In this document: positions 1-9,072 of the stretch, piece by piece | Position numbering within the stretch: the stretch's first letter is position 1 | How the letters are laid out: the number at the start of each line of letters is the position of its first letter | Translations under genes and position numbers: made by a program | The notes under the pieces: model-generated | What the model was told of the DNA's origin: nothing | Seen by the model: only the letters and a program-made list of their open reading frames with translations | Database searches by the model: none | NCBI RefSeq assembly: GCF_024972735.1 | Contig: NZ_CP087723.1 | Location: 124,001-188,000 of the forward strand | Reading direction: 5' to 3' | Length of the DNA: 64,000 nucleotides | Source: Halalkaliarchaeum sp. AArc-CO | GTDB lineage: Archaea > Halobacteriota > Halobacteria > Halobacteriales > Haloferacaceae

Positions 1-20
1 CGCGTAGACGACAGTCGATC

Positions 21-95
21 GAACGCGACCTACCCCCTCACGCTCGAACGCGACCTACCCCCTCACGCTCGAACGCGACCCACCCCCTCACGCGG
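21..95. repeat. 25-bp tandem repeat, three copies
   Basis: Three head-to-tail 25-bp units at 21-45, 46-70 and 71-95, each starting gaacgcgacc. The first two are identical; the third differs at the t/c after gaacgcgacc and in its last two bases. They lie just upstream of the hjc promoter. The first 20 bases of the window are non-repetitive, so the array starts inside the window. Confidence 0.9.
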
Positions 96-107
96 CGACT
101 CGGCGAC

Positions 108-115
108 CTTTTTAG
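108..115 (+). promoter_or_regulatory. TATA-like box of hjc
   Basis: The sequence ctttttag ends about 24 nt before the ATG at 139, the spacing of a leaderless haloarchaeal promoter. It is the only AT-rich stretch between the upstream repeats and the start codon. Confidence 0.5.
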
Positions 116-138
116 TTCCGTGAAACAATCTCCCTTCG

Positions 139-561
139 ATGTCCGCAAACCGGAAGGGAGATAGACGGGAGCGCGAACTCGTCAACGCGCTCGACGAGGC
201 GGGATTCGCCGTAATGCGCGCGCCGGCGAGCGGCAGCGCGACCGACCGGGAACTCCCGGACGTGCTCGCCGGCAACGGCGAGGAATTCTACGCCATCGAG
301 GCGAAGTCCAGCGCCGGCGATCCGATCTATCTCACCGGGGAGGAGGTCGAGGCGCTGGTGTACTTCGCGCGGAACTTCGGCGCCAAACCCCGGATCGGCG
401 TCCGGTTCGACCGCGAAGACTGGTACTTCTTCCATCCAGGGGATCTCTACACCACCGACGCCGGAAGCTATCGGGTCAAAAAGGAAACCGCACTCGCGGA
501 AGGAACTGACTTCGCGGAGTTCGTCGGCGAGTCGAAGCGGACGACCCTCGACGACCTGTGA
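139..561 (+). CDS. hjc: Holliday junction resolvase Hjc
   Basis: 140 aa, the usual size for archaeal Hjc. The enzyme is a structure-specific dimeric endonuclease that cuts four-way DNA junctions during recombination and fork repair. Visible features are the N-terminal basic/acidic stretch ([11 protein letters not shown]), then the nuclease core with D41 (ELPDVLAG) and the E54-x-K56 pair in YAIEAKSS, matching the E-D-ExK active site of the family. The acidic C-terminus is typical of halophiles. The ATG at 139 follows a TATA-like box at leaderless spacing. It is a stand-alone gene convergent with the ggt gene downstream. Confidence 0.95.
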   Translation: MSANRKGDRRERELVNALDEAGFAVMRAPASGSATDRELPDVLAGNGEEFYAIEAKSSAGDPIYLTGEEVEALVYFARNFGAKPRIGVRFDREDWYFFHPGDLYTTDAGSYRVKKETALAEGTDFAEFVGESKRTTLDDL

Positions 562-567
562 GTCGGA

Positions 568-2226
568 TCAAAACACCTGCGCGTTGCCGTCCTTTCGCGG
601 CTCGGTCGCCGCAGACAACACCCCGTCGTCGTTTCGGACCGCCTGTGCCCCGCCGAACAGCAGCGGCTGGAGGAGCCGGACGTCGTGGCCCCGCCGGACG
701 AGCTTTGCCGCCACGTCCGAGTCGAAGTGCGGTTCGACCGCGAGCTCACCCGACTCCCGGTAGCGCCACCGCGGTCGGTCCAGCGCCGCCTGCAGCGGCA
801 GGTCGTAGTCGACGAGGTTCGACAGCACCTGGACGTGCCCCTGTGGCTGCATGTACCCGCCCATCACGCCGAAGCCGAGCCAGTCGTCCGGCCCCAGCCG
901 CGCGACCGCCGGAATCAGGGTGTGGAACGGGCGTTTCCCCGGCTCCAGCCGGTTCGGGTGGTCGGGATCGAGCGAGAACGACGCACCGCGGTTCTGTAAG
1001 GCGATGCCGGTGTCGCCGGCCACGAGCCCGGAGCCGAACCCCGCAAAGCGGGAGTTGATGTACGAGACGACGTTGCCCGCCTCGTCGGCGACGGTGAGCA
1101 GCACGGTGTCGGCGTCCTCGGCGTTCGCTTCGGGCACGCCGAAAGTGACGTCGTCGCTCGCCTCCTCGCCCACCGTGTCGGCCCGCTTTTTCGCCCACGA
1201 CTGCGACCCCAGCGGCGGGTGGTCCTCGTAGTCGGGATCAGTGATGTACCGGTGGCCGTCGTGGAACGCGCGCTTCATCGCCTCCGCGAAGTAGTGAACC
1301 CGCTCCGGCGAGTCGAGCGGGTGGTCGCCGGCACCCAGCTCGGCGGCGACGTTGAGCGCCTCCAGCGCGATCAGTCCCTGGTTGTTCGGCGGCAGTTCGT
1401 ACACCTCGGCGCCGTTGTACGTCGTCGAGACCGGCTCGGGCCACTCCACTTCGAAGCCCGCGAGGTCCTCGACGGTCAGGAACCCCCCACGCGACTGCAC
1501 CTCCCGTGCGATCGCCTCGCCGATTTCGCCCTCGTAGACGACGTCTGCGCCCTCCTCGGCGATTTTTTGCATCGATCGCCCGAGTTTCGGGAGCGTCACT
1601 ACCTCGCCCGTCTCGGGTGCTCTGTCGTCGACCAGGTACGCCTCCCTGGCGTTGTCCGTCCGGAAGAGCGCGTCGGCGTGGCTCCAGGAGTCGGCGATCA
1701 CCTCCGAGACCGGATACCCCTCGATCGCGTACTCGATCGCCGGTTCGAGCAGCTCCGAGAGCGGTTTCGTCCCCAGTTCCCGGGCCGTCGCCTCCCACCC
1801 TCTGGCGGTCCCGGGGACCGTCACCGTGTGGGGGCCGTGCATCGGCATCTCGACGTCGTCGGGATCGTCGGTTTCGGGCGCCCACGGGTAGTCGGTGTCG
1901 GCCGCGGGCTCCGCCTCGGCCAGCGCCGCTTTGACGCGCTCGATCGTCGCGCCCGCTGGGGCACCGCCACAGGCGCGCATTGCGCCCACCTCGCCGTCGG
2001 CGGTTCGGTACAGCGCGAACACGTCGCCGCCGAGGCCGGTCGAGGTCGGTTCGACGACGTTGAGCGCCGCCGCGGTCGCGACGGCGGCGTCGAACGCGTT
2101 GCCCCCCTCCCGGAGAGTCCGAATGCCCGCCTCCGCAGCCAGCGGCTGGCTGGTCGCGACGGCGCCGCGTCGTCCGTAGGCGGTCGAACGCCTCGAGGTA
2201 AACCGGTCGAGATCGGGTTCTGCCAT
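568..2226 (-). CDS. ggt: Gamma-glutamyltransferase
   Basis: 552 aa, Ntn-hydrolase of the gamma-glutamyltranspeptidase family. It transfers or hydrolyses gamma-glutamyl groups, in haloarchaea probably from gamma-glutamylcysteine, the main low-molecular-weight thiol. The proenzyme should cleave itself before the nucleophile Thr374 (context EDADTVLLTVAD), giving a large N-terminal and a small C-terminal subunit. GGNAFDAAVA near residue 41 and the glycine-rich ALGHP-like GVMGGYMQPQGH near the end are family hallmarks. No signal peptide is visible: the N-terminus is MAEPDLDRF, so it looks cytoplasmic, unlike the periplasmic bacterial enzymes. It is divergent from the MobA-like gene, about 100 bp away. 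Confidence 0.93.
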   Translation of the reverse strand: MAEPDLDRFTSRRSTAYGRRGAVATSQPLAAEAGIRTLREGGNAFDAAVATAAALNVVEPTSTGLGGDVFALYRTADGEVGAMRACGGAPAGATIERVKAALAEAEPAADTDYPWAPETDDPDDVEMPMHGPHTVTVPGTARGWEATARELGTKPLSELLEPAIEYAIEGYPVSEVIADSWSHADALFRTDNAREAYLVDDRAPETGEVVTLPKLGRSMQKIAEEGADVVYEGEIGEAIAREVQSRGGFLTVEDLAGFEVEWPEPVSTTYNGAEVYELPPNNQGLIALEALNVAAELGAGDHPLDSPERVHYFAEAMKRAFHDGHRYITDPDYEDHPPLGSQSWAKKRADTVGEEASDDVTFGVPEANAEDADTVLLTVADEAGNVVSYINSRFAGFGSGLVAGDTGIALQNRGASFSLDPDHPNRLEPGKRPFHTLIPAVARLGPDDWLGFGVMGGYMQPQGHVQVLSNLVDYDLPLQAALDRPRWRYRESGELAVEPHFDSDVAAKLVRRGHDVRLLQPLLFGGAQAVRNDDGVLSAATEPRKDGNAQVF

Positions 2227-2327
2227 GGGATCGTTTGCGCGGGGAGCCGCAAAAGCGTCAGGCTCCCGGGCCGGATTGCCAGCTTCGGGAACAAGCGCCT
2301 AAGTCGCTCCGTCCCGAACCGCGTCGC

Positions 2328-2969
2328 ATGAAGTCGGCGGTCATCGTCGCCGGGGGGAGATCGACCCGATTCGGCAGCCAGGACAAGGCCGTCGCCGAAC
2401 TTGCCGGGACGCCGATGATCCGCCGCGTCGCCGACCGGATCGCCGACGTCGTGGAGGCGGTCGTGGTGAACTGCCGAACGGAGCAGGTCCCGGCGATCCG
2501 CGAGGCGATGGCGGGGTATCCCCGCCGCGTCACGTTCGCCGTCGATCCCGAACCCGACCGGGGGCCGATGGCCGGCATCATGACCGGGCTCCGCGGGATC
2601 GAGTCGATCGCGGGGCCGGACGCACCGGCGTTCGTCGTCGCCTGCGACATGCCGTTCGTCGATCCCGGCTTCGTCGAGTACCTGTTCGATCGCGTCGACG
2701 GCTACGACGCGGCCGTCCCTCGACTCGACGACCAGTGGTTCCAGACGACACACGCCGTCTATCGCGCCGCACCGATGGCCGAGGCCTGCCAGGTCGCGCT
2801 CGACCGGGGCGACCGGAAGATCATCGAACCCCTGTTCGATCTGAACTACGTCGTCGTCGAGGAGGAGCACGCGCTGGAGTACACGACGAGGGCCGCCTTC
2901 GAGAACCTCAACACCCGCGAGGAGTTCCGCCGGGCCGAAGAACGGGTTCTCGAGCGGGAGGGTCGCTAA
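2328..2969 (+). CDS. mobA: MobA-like molybdenum cofactor guanylyltransferase
   Basis: 213 aa. NTP-transferase fold: the N-terminus VIVAGGRSTRFGSQDKA is the nucleotide-binding signature (GGxSxRxG...K) of MobA, which joins GMP to molybdopterin. DRGPMAGIMTGL (about residues 80-91) and VACDMPFVDPGF (about 108-119) carry the conserved Gly and Asp residues of the family. I chose the ATG at 2328; an upstream in-frame ATG at 2235 would add 31 basic residues unlike the rest. It follows the ggt start divergently and is convergent with the aminotransferase gene, with only 6 bp between them. Specificity for GTP versus CTP (MocA) cannot be settled by eye. Confidence 0.85.
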   Translation: MKSAVIVAGGRSTRFGSQDKAVAELAGTPMIRRVADRIADVVEAVVVNCRTEQVPAIREAMAGYPRRVTFAVDPEPDRGPMAGIMTGLRGIESIAGPDAPAFVVACDMPFVDPGFVEYLFDRVDGYDAAVPRLDDQWFQTTHAVYRAAPMAEACQVALDRGDRKIIEPLFDLNYVVVEEEHALEYTTRAAFENLNTREEFRRAEERVLEREGR

Positions 2970-2975
2970 CCGCGA

Positions 2976-4163
2976 TCACTCCTCGAGCGCGCGGGCCGTC
3001 GCGACGGCGCCGGCGTCGGGATCGACGTCGGCCCCCTCGGCTTCGAGAATCGACCCGAACGCGGCAACGAAGTGGGTGACGTTCTCCGGTCGTGCGGAGT
3101 TGCCCATACATCCCACGCGGAAGATATCGCCCGACAGCGCGCCGAGCCCCCCGACGATTTCGATCCCGTGTTCGTCCATCAGGCGATCGATCACCCGGCC
3201 GTCGTCGACGCCGTCGGGCACCTGTACGGGGTTGAGCGTCGGCAGCCAGTGGTCGTCGTCCACGTTCAGGGGCAGTCCCATCGCCTCGACGCCGGCCTTG
3301 AGCGCGCCGGCGACACGCCGGTGACGCGCCCAGCGGTCATCGAGCCCCTCCTCGTCGACCATCCGGAGCGCCTCGCGGAGCGCGTACGTCGTCGCCGTCG
3401 GTCCGGTGTGGTGGTAGTTCCGTTCCTCGCCCCAGTACTCCCAGACGCCTTCCAGGTCGAGATACCACGACCGCACGGGCTCCTCCCGCGACTCGACCTT
3501 CTCGACTGCACGGTCGTTGAACGTGATCGGGCTCGATCCCGGCGGCGCCGAGAGACACTTCTGGGACCCCGAATACACCACGTCGACGTCCCACTCGTCG
3601 GTCCGGAACTCGACCCCGCCCAGCGACGCGACCGTGTCCGCGATCACGTACGCGTCGTGGTCGTGGGCGATCTGCGTGAGTTCGGGGATCGCCGTCTGTC
3701 GCGCTCCGGTGCTCGTCTCGCCGTGCACGAACCCGAACACCGTCGGGTCGTGGCGGTCGAACGCCGCGGCCACGTCGTCCGGATCGAGCGGTTCGCCCCA
3801 GGGCGCGTCGACGGTGACCACCTCGCCCCCCGCGCGCTCGGCGATCTGGCCCATGCGGTCGCCGAAGTAGCCGTTCGACGGCACGAGAACGGTCTCACCC
3901 GGTTCGACGAGGTTCGCGAACGCCGTCTCCATGGCCGCCGAGCCGGTGCCGCTGACCGCGAACGTACACTCGTTGTCGGTCCGAAACAGCATCCGGAGCA
4001 GTTCCTGGACGTCGTTCATCACCTCGACGTAGTAGTCGTCGAGGTAGCCGACGAACGGGGTGGCCATCGCCTTCAACACCCGTGGGTGGGCGTCGCTCGG
4101 CCCGGGGCCCAGTAGCGTCCGATCCGGCGGTACCAGCTCGTCGATCTCCGAGTTGCGCGCCAT
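2976..4163 (-). CDS. Class V aminotransferase (alanine-glyoxylate/serine-pyruvate type)
   Basis: 395 aa, PLP fold type I. The Schiff-base lysine is K202 in [15 protein letters not shown]. The phosphate-binding [10 protein letters not shown] (71-80) and the D176 region ([12 protein letters not shown]) match alanine:glyoxylate / serine:pyruvate aminotransferases. Likely substrates are glyoxylate, pyruvate, alanine or serine; the exact pair cannot be read from sequence. The start at 4163 gives [10 protein letters not shown]; the longer frame upstream overlaps menC and is rich in Arg/Ser/Gly, so I rejected it. It lies 31 bp downstream of menC on the same strand, so read-through from menA-menC is possible, though no functional link is obvious. 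Confidence 0.9.
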   Translation of the reverse strand: MARNSEIDELVPPDRTLLGPGPSDAHPRVLKAMATPFVGYLDDYYVEVMNDVQELLRMLFRTDNECTFAVSGTGSAAMETAFANLVEPGETVLVPSNGYFGDRMGQIAERAGGEVVTVDAPWGEPLDPDDVAAAFDRHDPTVFGFVHGETSTGARQTAIPELTQIAHDHDAYVIADTVASLGGVEFRTDEWDVDVVYSGSQKCLSAPPGSSPITFNDRAVEKVESREEPVRSWYLDLEGVWEYWGEERNYHHTGPTATTYALREALRMVDEEGLDDRWARHRRVAGALKAGVEAMGLPLNVDDDHWLPTLNPVQVPDGVDDGRVIDRLMDEHGIEIVGGLGALSGDIFRVGCMGNSARPENVTHFVAAFGSILEAEGADVDPDAGAVATARALEE

Positions 4164-4194
4164 GCTCGCGGGTACACCCGACTCGCAGGTAAAA

Positions 4195-5304
4195 CTACCC
4201 GCCGTTCGTGTCGTCGCAGAGCCCGTCGAACGCCCCGCCTGCGATCCCCGGCCCGTGTGGCACCCGGATCCGCCCGCCGTCGACGGGCGCGGGATCAGGC
4301 GCGAGATCGTCCGCGAGCATCCCTCCGGTCGCGAGCCCACATGGGGGGATTTCGGGAATCGCCGCGGCGACGTGGACGGCGGCAGTCCGGGCGACGACGG
4401 CGTCGATCGTGGTCGTGATCACGGGCTCGACGCCGGCCTCTTTGGCCGTCGACGCTGCCTCGAGTGTCCGATCCGGCCCACCGAGCGCCATCGGCTTCAA
4501 CACGACGACGTCGGCCGCCCCCACCTCGACTGCGGTCCGGACCCGGTCGATGGCTCGCGTATCGCCGTTTCCCCCGGTCGCAAGCGACTCGTCGAGTGCG
4601 ACGTCGACCCCCCGACCGCGGAGTCGAGCGTGTCCCTCGAGATCGTCGGCTGGAAGCGGCTGTTCGACGTAGTCGACGCCGAGCGCGCCGAGTTCGTCGA
4701 GCGCCAGATCGGCGGTTTTCCGATCCCATGCGCCGTTGGCGTCTGCCCGGAGCGTCACTGCCTCCCCGACAGCGTCCCGGACGGCACGCAGCCGGTCGAG
4801 ATCCGCCGCGAGCGCCCGTTTTCCGACCTTTATCTTGAGGCAGCCGAAGCCGGCCTCGACAGCCTCGCGGCAGCGTTCGGCCGACTCCGCCGGCGATCCG
4901 TCGCCGACGGTAGCGTTGACTGGAACCGTGTCGGCCGCAGCGGCGCCGGTTCCGTAGCGGCCCGAGAGCTCTTCGGCGAGGGACACGTCTGCCCTCCGGG
5001 CGTCCCGGTCGAGCCGCGCCAGCGCGATGCCGTGGCGGGCCGCCGGCGTCCCGGGAGTTTCGACGTTGCCCGTCTCGTTCCCGCACGTGTCGACGGCCGA
5101 CTCGAGTTCCTCGCGACAGCGGTCGTACGGCTCGGTCCATCCCGAGAGCGGTGTCGCCTCCCCTATTCCGTGGACCACCGGCTCCCCGTCCGTCGTGTCG
5201 CCGTCGGCGTCGGTCCCCACGAGAAACCCTCGCCGCCGTGAGATCTCCCCACGCGCGGTCGAAAGCGGCGAGTCGAGCGGCACTGAAAAGGGACGAATTC
5301 GCAT
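4195..5304 (-). CDS. menC: o-Succinylbenzoate synthase (enolase superfamily)
   Basis: 369 aa. Dehydrates SHCHC to o-succinylbenzoate in menaquinone synthesis. Enolase-superfamily residues are in order: K157-x-K159 (GCLKIKVGK), metal ligands D188 (RADANGAW), E214 (DYVEQPL) and D238/E239 (ALDESL), then a second lysine in VVVLKPMALGG. The ATG at 5304 begins MRIRPFSVPL; a GTG at 5313 overlapping the menA stop is the alternative. The same frame stays open back through menA as an arginine-rich shadow, so an apparent 689-aa fusion is not real. It follows menA directly, so the two menaquinone genes are co-transcribed. Some family members racemise N-acyl amino acids instead; the menA neighbour favours MenC. 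Confidence 0.9.
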   Translation of the reverse strand: MRIRPFSVPLDSPLSTARGEISRRRGFLVGTDADGDTTDGEPVVHGIGEATPLSGWTEPYDRCREELESAVDTCGNETGNVETPGTPAARHGIALARLDRDARRADVSLAEELSGRYGTGAAAADTVPVNATVGDGSPAESAERCREAVEAGFGCLKIKVGKRALAADLDRLRAVRDAVGEAVTLRADANGAWDRKTADLALDELGALGVDYVEQPLPADDLEGHARLRGRGVDVALDESLATGGNGDTRAIDRVRTAVEVGAADVVVLKPMALGGPDRTLEAASTAKEAGVEPVITTTIDAVVARTAAVHVAAAIPEIPPCGLATGGMLADDLAPDPAPVDGGRIRVPHGPGIAGGAFDGLCDDTNGG

Positions 5305-5309
5305 CCGGA

Positions 5310-6245
5310 TCACCCGACCGCGAGCCCGGCCGCAAACAGGATCGCGAACGCGGCCAGCAGTTTGCCCGCCGATTCGAGCGCGGGGTTGAGCGCGTCGCCA
5401 GACGTTTCCTCCCGTACGGTCTGTGCGATACGTCCGGCGTACGGCAGCGTCACGAGCGGTGCCAGAACCACGACAGACCATCCCTGGAGCAGGAACCAGA
5501 ACGGGACCGCGTACGCCAGCGCGAGCATCGAGAGGAACTGAACGCGGGAAAACCGGTAGCCGAACCGCACCGCGAGCGTCCGCTTTCCGGTCTCGGCGTC
5601 CTCCTCGCGGTCGCGGACGTTGTTCACAACGAGAATGTTCGTCGAGAGGGCCGCGATCGGAAGGCTGGCCACCACTGCCGGGACGGTGACGGTCCCCGGC
5701 GGGAGCCAGAGCGGAAACGTGCCCGAAAGCAGCGCCGCCGCCTGGACGTAGTAGGTTCCAACCACCGCGACCACCCCGAAGAAGACGAACACGAACAGGT
5801 CGCCGAGCCCGTGATAACCGAGCGGATACGGGCCGCCGGTGTAGGCGATTCCGGTGGCGATCGACAGCAGGCCGACGACGAGGATCGGCACCCCACCGAC
5901 GGACACCAGGTACGTGCCCACGAGCACCGCGGCGGCGAACGTGAGCCACATCGCCCGTTTTACGGACGGGGGGTCGATCAACCCGCCGGCGGTCACCCGC
6001 GTGAACCCCTCGCGCTGCTCGGTGTCGGCCCCCTGGACGGCGTCGTAGTAGTCGTTGGCGAAGTTGGTGCCGATCTGGATGAGCGAAGCCCCGACCAGCG
6101 CGGCAACTGCCGGCAGCGCCGCGAATACGCCGTCGTGAAGGGCGACCCCCACCCCGACGACGACCGGCGCGAGCGCCGCCGGTAGCGTCTGTGGCCGCGC
6201 GGCGATGAGCCAGGCCTTCCGACGCGAGACGTCCTGCGTAGCCAT
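5310..6245 (-). CDS. menA: 1,4-Dihydroxy-2-naphthoate polyprenyltransferase
   Basis: 311 aa integral membrane UbiA-family prenyltransferase that attaches the isoprenoid tail to DHNA, the membrane step of menaquinone synthesis. RPQTLPAALAPVVVG near the N-terminus and the Asp-rich motif NFANDYYDAVQGAD (about 60-73) are MenA signatures; the second Asp motif is VNNVRDREEDAETGKRTLAVRFG. Eight to nine hydrophobic segments are visible. The start at 6245 (MATQDVSRRKAW) places the conserved RPQTLP at the usual distance; an ATG 30 bp upstream is less likely. It heads the minus-strand run menA-menC and is divergent from the ferredoxin gene. Confidence 0.94.
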   Translation of the reverse strand: MATQDVSRRKAWLIAARPQTLPAALAPVVVGVGVALHDGVFAALPAVAALVGASLIQIGTNFANDYYDAVQGADTEQREGFTRVTAGGLIDPPSVKRAMWLTFAAAVLVGTYLVSVGGVPILVVGLLSIATGIAYTGGPYPLGYHGLGDLFVFVFFGVVAVVGTYYVQAAALLSGTFPLWLPPGTVTVPAVVASLPIAALSTNILVVNNVRDREEDAETGKRTLAVRFGYRFSRVQFLSMLALAYAVPFWFLLQGWSVVVLAPLVTLPYAGRIAQTVREETSGDALNPALESAGKLLAAFAILFAAGLAVG

Positions 6246-6385
6246 CACCCGTGATTCGGGCCACCCTGTCCTCAAAGTTGTTATCCGGAGCGGCGTGTTC
6301 CCGTCACACAGGTTCCCTCACTTCGTTCGGTCACGAGCGCGGATCACGCCGCTCGTTTTATGAGACGGGTCGCACAACAGGGAGT

Positions 6386-7198
6386 ATGACCGAACTGGAT
6401 GGAGTGCCCGTCGAGGATCTCCGGGAGTGGCTCGAACACGTTTCCGAAAAGGAGTCGGCACAGTTCCTGATGGTGGCGCTGGCGAACGCCGAGGAAGGAC
6501 GAGACGTCGGCGAACTGGCCGACCTGTACGGGCTCGACTCCGGAGAGCTCGCCGACTGGATCGACACCGCAAACGAGGAGTCGATCGTCACCGCAGTCGC
6601 CCGGACCGAGGGCGTCGACGTCGAGGAACTCGCCGACACGTACGGCCTGTCGCCGCGGACGGTGCGCGACTGGTTCCGGAACCTCGAAGGGGAGCCGATC
6701 CCGGACGCGGCGGCGGTCATCGCGCGATACAGCCAGCGGGGATCCGCGCCGGTCGTTCGACAGACGCCAGCACGGGTGACCTACCTCGACTACGAGGCGA
6801 TCGAGGCCAACGGCTGGTCGGTCGAGGACGACGACCTGTTCGAGAAAGCCTCCGCGGAGTACCGGCTCAACTCCGCGGAGTACGGCCGCATCCTGGTCGA
6901 ACCCGGCGAGACGATCCTCGAGGCCGCCGAGAACCGCGGGCTGTCGTGGCCGTACGCCTGTCGCGGCGGCGCCTGTGCGAACTGTGCGGTGCTCGTAAAG
7001 GAGGGCGATGTCGCAATGCCCGGAAACCACGTGCTCACAGACGACCAGGTGAACGTGATGAACGCCCGACTCACCTGTGTCGGGGTTCCGGTGACGGACA
7101 CGGTGAAGCTCGTGACGAACGTCCAGAAACTCGAGGATTTCGAGGACCTCCGCCTGCCGTCGCCGCTTGGCGAAAGCGACACGCCGCCGTCGGTGTGA
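6386..7198 (+). CDS. 2Fe-2S ferredoxin with two N-terminal HTH-like modules
   Basis: 270 aa. The C-terminal ~100 residues are a plant-type ferredoxin: C192, C197 and C200 (CRGGACANC) plus C231 (LTCVG), giving CX4CX2CX30C. The N-terminal 130 residues contain two related segments, about 41-60 (VGELADLYGLDSGELADW) and 79-96 (VEELADTYGLSPRTVRDW), which look like duplicated helix-turn-helix units. The middle (about 108-160) carries a haloarchaeal acidic linker. Cytoplasmic; either a dedicated electron carrier or a redox-responsive DNA-binding protein. The ATG at 6386 (MTELDGVPVED) was chosen; the upstream extension is non-halophilic. Monocistronic and divergent from menA. Confidence 0.88.
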   Translation: MTELDGVPVEDLREWLEHVSEKESAQFLMVALANAEEGRDVGELADLYGLDSGELADWIDTANEESIVTAVARTEGVDVEELADTYGLSPRTVRDWFRNLEGEPIPDAAAVIARYSQRGSAPVVRQTPARVTYLDYEAIEANGWSVEDDDLFEKASAEYRLNSAEYGRILVEPGETILEAAENRGLSWPYACRGGACANCAVLVKEGDVAMPGNHVLTDDQVNVMNARLTCVGVPVTDTVKLVTNVQKLEDFEDLRLPSPLGESDTPPSV

Positions 7199-7232
7199 CG
7201 CTGTTGTGTGCGCCGCAGTACGTCCTCGACGG

Positions 7233-8003
7233 TCACTCGGCGACGAGCGGTTCTTCGGCCCGGTAGACGATCCGCATCGGGAGCCCACGCTCGTCGGTCG
7301 GCGGGTCTTCCGGCAGCGACCGGAGCGGGACCGGGGACGGTCGGGCGGTGTACCCCAGAACCACGGCGTCGAGCACCTCTTCGATCCGCACCTCCTGGCC
7401 CGCGGTCGCCTCCGCGGCCGCCTGCACCGTCGGCGCTCCGTCCCGGTCGAACGCCGCCAGTTTGCGCATCCGTTCGGCGTACCCTCCTGCAGTCTCCCGA
7501 TCGTACTGCAGCGGCTCCCCGCCGATGGCACGAAAACAGACCGCCGGCCGCGATTCGAGTATCGTCGCTCTCGCCTCCGGGAGCTCCCCGACGAGTTCGT
7601 CGACTGCAGCGATCGCGGGGACCTGCTCGAAGGACATCTCCGGTAGTTGTTCGCCCGTCTTTCGCTCGTGAACTTTCGCGGCGGTCGAGTACCGACGCTT
7701 TCGGGTCGCCTCGCGTACCGGGGAAACGACCGACCGGTCGGAGTTTCCTCTCGATTCGTCGCCGTCTTCGTCGCGTTCCAGGACGCGTTCCGCGAGGACG
7801 TCACACCGGCGGCGGGGATCCCCCTCGTCGACCAGACCGATCGGCACGTCGAGGAGGATCCGATCGGCCTCCTCATAACGGAGCCACAGGTCGCCGATCT
7901 CGGGGAAGACTGCGGCGTGATCGAACTCCCTGCCGGCGAAGGCGACGGCGACCCACACGGCGTCACCCCGAACCGCGCCCACCGACAGTGACGCGTCACT
8001 CAT
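7233..8003 (-). CDS. DUF429 domain protein
   Basis: 256 aa. Matches the DUF429 family (predicted RNase-H-like nuclease fold) in overall pattern: an N-terminal SVGAVRGDAVWVAVAF, then ILLDVPIGL at about 46-54, a lysine-free acidic middle, the conserved ESRPAVCFRAI, and a C-terminal LDAVVLGYTA. Function is not known for the family; D in ILLDVPIGL and E in LESRP are candidate catalytic acids by comparison with RNase-H folds. The start MSDASLSVG at 8003 is preferred over an ATG nine codons upstream. It ends 34 bp from the convergent ferredoxin gene and has no obvious operon partner. Confidence 0.8.
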   Translation of the reverse strand: MSDASLSVGAVRGDAVWVAVAFAGREFDHAAVFPEIGDLWLRYEEADRILLDVPIGLVDEGDPRRRCDVLAERVLERDEDGDESRGNSDRSVVSPVREATRKRRYSTAAKVHERKTGEQLPEMSFEQVPAIAAVDELVGELPEARATILESRPAVCFRAIGGEPLQYDRETAGGYAERMRKLAAFDRDGAPTVQAAAEATAGQEVRIEEVLDAVVLGYTARPSPVPLRSLPEDPPTDERGLPMRIVYRAEEPLVAE

Positions 8004-8092
8004 CGTTCGATCGTTCAGCGGCCGGAACAAAAACGGTACGGTCGTCTATGCGGCTATTTCTCCTGCAGCTAGTTGCTCGGCGTCGCCTGGGA

Positions 8093-8557
8093 CTATTTCG
8101 CTGGCGCGTACTTCCGGGCGTACGTTCCCGCGATCGGAACCGCGTACTCCGACCCCTGGTATGCCTTGTACATCAGGAACAGCCAGGCGACGAACGCGAC
8201 CGGCGCCAGAAGTATGCTCGCGATACCGAGCACCGCGCCGGCGATCCAGCCGACGACCGGGATCGCAGCCAGCACCCCCAAAAGCACCGTCATGCCGATG
8301 CTGAGGACGAACAGTCCGCCGAAGACGATCGTGCTCTGGGCGCCGTGGAATCGGACGAACTCGTCGTCGTCCTCCACGAGATAAAAGAGGATGCCCGTGA
8401 TCGGCCCGAGGAGATAGCTCAACGCCCCGGCGACGTTCGGCTCGAGGCCGGTCCCCGAGCCAGCTTCCGTCTCGCCGGCCCCTTCGACGATGTCGGAGTC
8501 GTGTTCGTCCTGCGTTCCCTCGCCCTGTTCGTTCGACGTGTTCTGTTTGCTCGACAT
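8093..8557 (-). CDS. DUF4870 small membrane protein
   Basis: 154 aa. The first ~38 residues are Asp/Glu/Gly/Ser-rich (cytoplasmic tail), followed by three to four hydrophobic helices: ALSYLLGPITGILFYLV, TIVFGGLFVLSIGMTVLLGVL, VVGWIAGAVLGIASILLAPVAFVAWLF. DEFVRFHGAQS between the first two helices is the DUF4870 hallmark (an amphipathic loop with F-H-x-x-Q). The family is widespread and of unknown function. Single gene, divergent from cspA. Confidence 0.85.
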   Translation of the reverse strand: MSSKQNTSNEQGEGTQDEHDSDIVEGAGETEAGSGTGLEPNVAGALSYLLGPITGILFYLVEDDDEFVRFHGAQSTIVFGGLFVLSIGMTVLLGVLAAIPVVGWIAGAVLGIASILLAPVAFVAWLFLMYKAYQGSEYAVPIAGTYARKYAPAK

Positions 8558-8711
8558 AGTTGTGTCTCTCCGGGGATATGTGGACGCTCAAAGGGAAAAG
8601 GTATGCGTTGCCTACCACCCGGAACTCCGGACCCAGCGCCGAACGATGACGGATTGTTTTCCTCAACCCATCGCCGTTTCCCGCGAGTCAAGTCAACAGT
8701 TCTCTCACAAC

Positions 8712-8718
8712 CCTTATG
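8712..8718 (+). promoter_or_regulatory. TATA-like box of cspA
   Basis: ccttatg lies 28 nt before the cspA ATG at 8746, compatible with a leaderless or near-leaderless transcript. An in-frame ATG at 8716 sits inside this box, which argues against using it as the start. Confidence 0.45.
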
Positions 8719-8745
8719 CCTCCCCTGCCCCTTTCACAACAGGCA

Positions 8746-8940
8746 ATGGCAACTGGTACTGTTGATTTCTTCAACGACACAGGCGGCTACGGTTTCATCT
8801 CGACTGAGGACGCGGACGACGACGTGTTCTTCCACATGGAAGACGTTGGCGGCCCGGATCTCGAAGAGGGGCAGGAAGTCGAATTCGACATCGAGCAGGC
8901 CGACAAAGGCCCGCGCGCGAAAAACCTGCAGCGGCTGTAA
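8746..8940 (+). CDS. cspA: Cold-shock domain protein
   Basis: 64 aa single cold-shock domain: RNP1-like GGYGFIS and RNP2-like DVFFHMED are intact, with an acidic halophilic surface. Binds single-stranded RNA/DNA and probably acts as an RNA chaperone. Start MATGTVDFFND; the preceding ten in-frame residues (MPPLPLSQQA) overlap the promoter. The basic RNA-contact loop of bacterial Csp is largely replaced by acidic residues, as in other haloarchaeal Csp proteins. Confidence 0.95.
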   Translation: MATGTVDFFNDTGGYGFISTEDADDDVFFHMEDVGGPDLEEGQEVEFDIEQADKGPRAKNLQRL

Positions 8941-9072
8941 CTCGGTTTTCCCGACGTTCTAGCCCGGTATCGGCGATCGAAAGAAGCGGTCCGTGGTTTC
9001 TGCGGGCCGGAACTGACAGACGAGCGGCGCCTCTCCGCTGTCGTAGGACGTTTTCAACTCGGTGAACTGCTG

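Noticed and set aside
4195-6264. Apparent 689-aa fusion protein covering menA and menC
   Set aside because: The N-terminal half is an Arg/Gly-rich shadow of menA in another frame; menC has its own ATG at 5304.
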